DNA of 5,462 nucleotides from an uncultured Spirochaetaceae bacterium (lineage in GTDB: Bacteria; Spirochaetota; Spirochaetia; Sphaerochaetales; Sphaerochaetaceae), in NCBI GenBank assembly GCA_946410375.1, contig CAMKAB010000073.1, positions 1-5,462 on the forward strand. The letters run 5' to 3'. The translations under genes were made by a program, and so were the position numbers. The notes beneath the pieces are model-generated. The model was not told the DNA's origin, searched no databases, and was given only the letters and a program-made list of their open reading frames with translations. Within the stretch, counting starts at the first letter, position 1. Each line of letters begins with the position of its first letter. This document shows, in pieces, positions 5,453 to 5,462 of the stretch.

Positions 5453-5462
5453 TCAGTGCAGA

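Overview
The window carries six well-supported protein genes, a fragment of a probable seventh at the left edge, and two notable non-coding stretches. No rRNA, tRNA, CRISPR array or transposase was seen. The organism looks like a moderately AT-rich bacterium with a diderm-type envelope. Clear purine-rich Shine-Dalgarno sites, a short lipoprotein signal (L-V-S-C) and the overall style would fit a host-associated spirochete such as Treponema. No taxonomic marker is present, so this is an impression only.

Left part (1-2832, plus strand). An amidase-signature hydrolase with an intact Lys-Ser-Ser triad may overlap an upstream gene by ATGA. It is followed by a small single-pass membrane protein with a DUF3574-like domain, then by a YaeR/GloA2-type glyoxalase-fold metalloprotein. 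The glyoxalase gene probably starts at a GTG chosen by a strong ribosome binding site. The three genes share orientation and composition, but gaps of about 130-140 bases separate them and no common pathway is evident.

Middle (2833-3925). After the glyoxalase gene comes a 264-base non-coding stretch. It holds a two-copy 21-base repeat and a 38-base tandem repeat of nearly three copies. Next, on the minus strand, is a gene for a small tail-anchored protein built from an internal duplication of a Cys/His motif module. A 358-base AT-rich divergent region follows. It contains an 18-base near-palindrome, two candidate promoters and an 11-base direct repeat placed like an operator.

Right part (3926-5452, plus strand). 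Here the sequence becomes visibly AT-richer. An XRE-type helix-turn-helix protein with two further domains (the C-terminal one DUF7662-like) is followed by a tiny orphan start (strong ribosome binding site, four codons, stop) that may be the remnant of a lost gene. A small lipoprotein gene comes last. The composition, the orphan start and the regulator together suggest a recently assembled or exchanged accessory segment. No complete defence, toxin or biosynthetic system can be demonstrated from the sequence alone.
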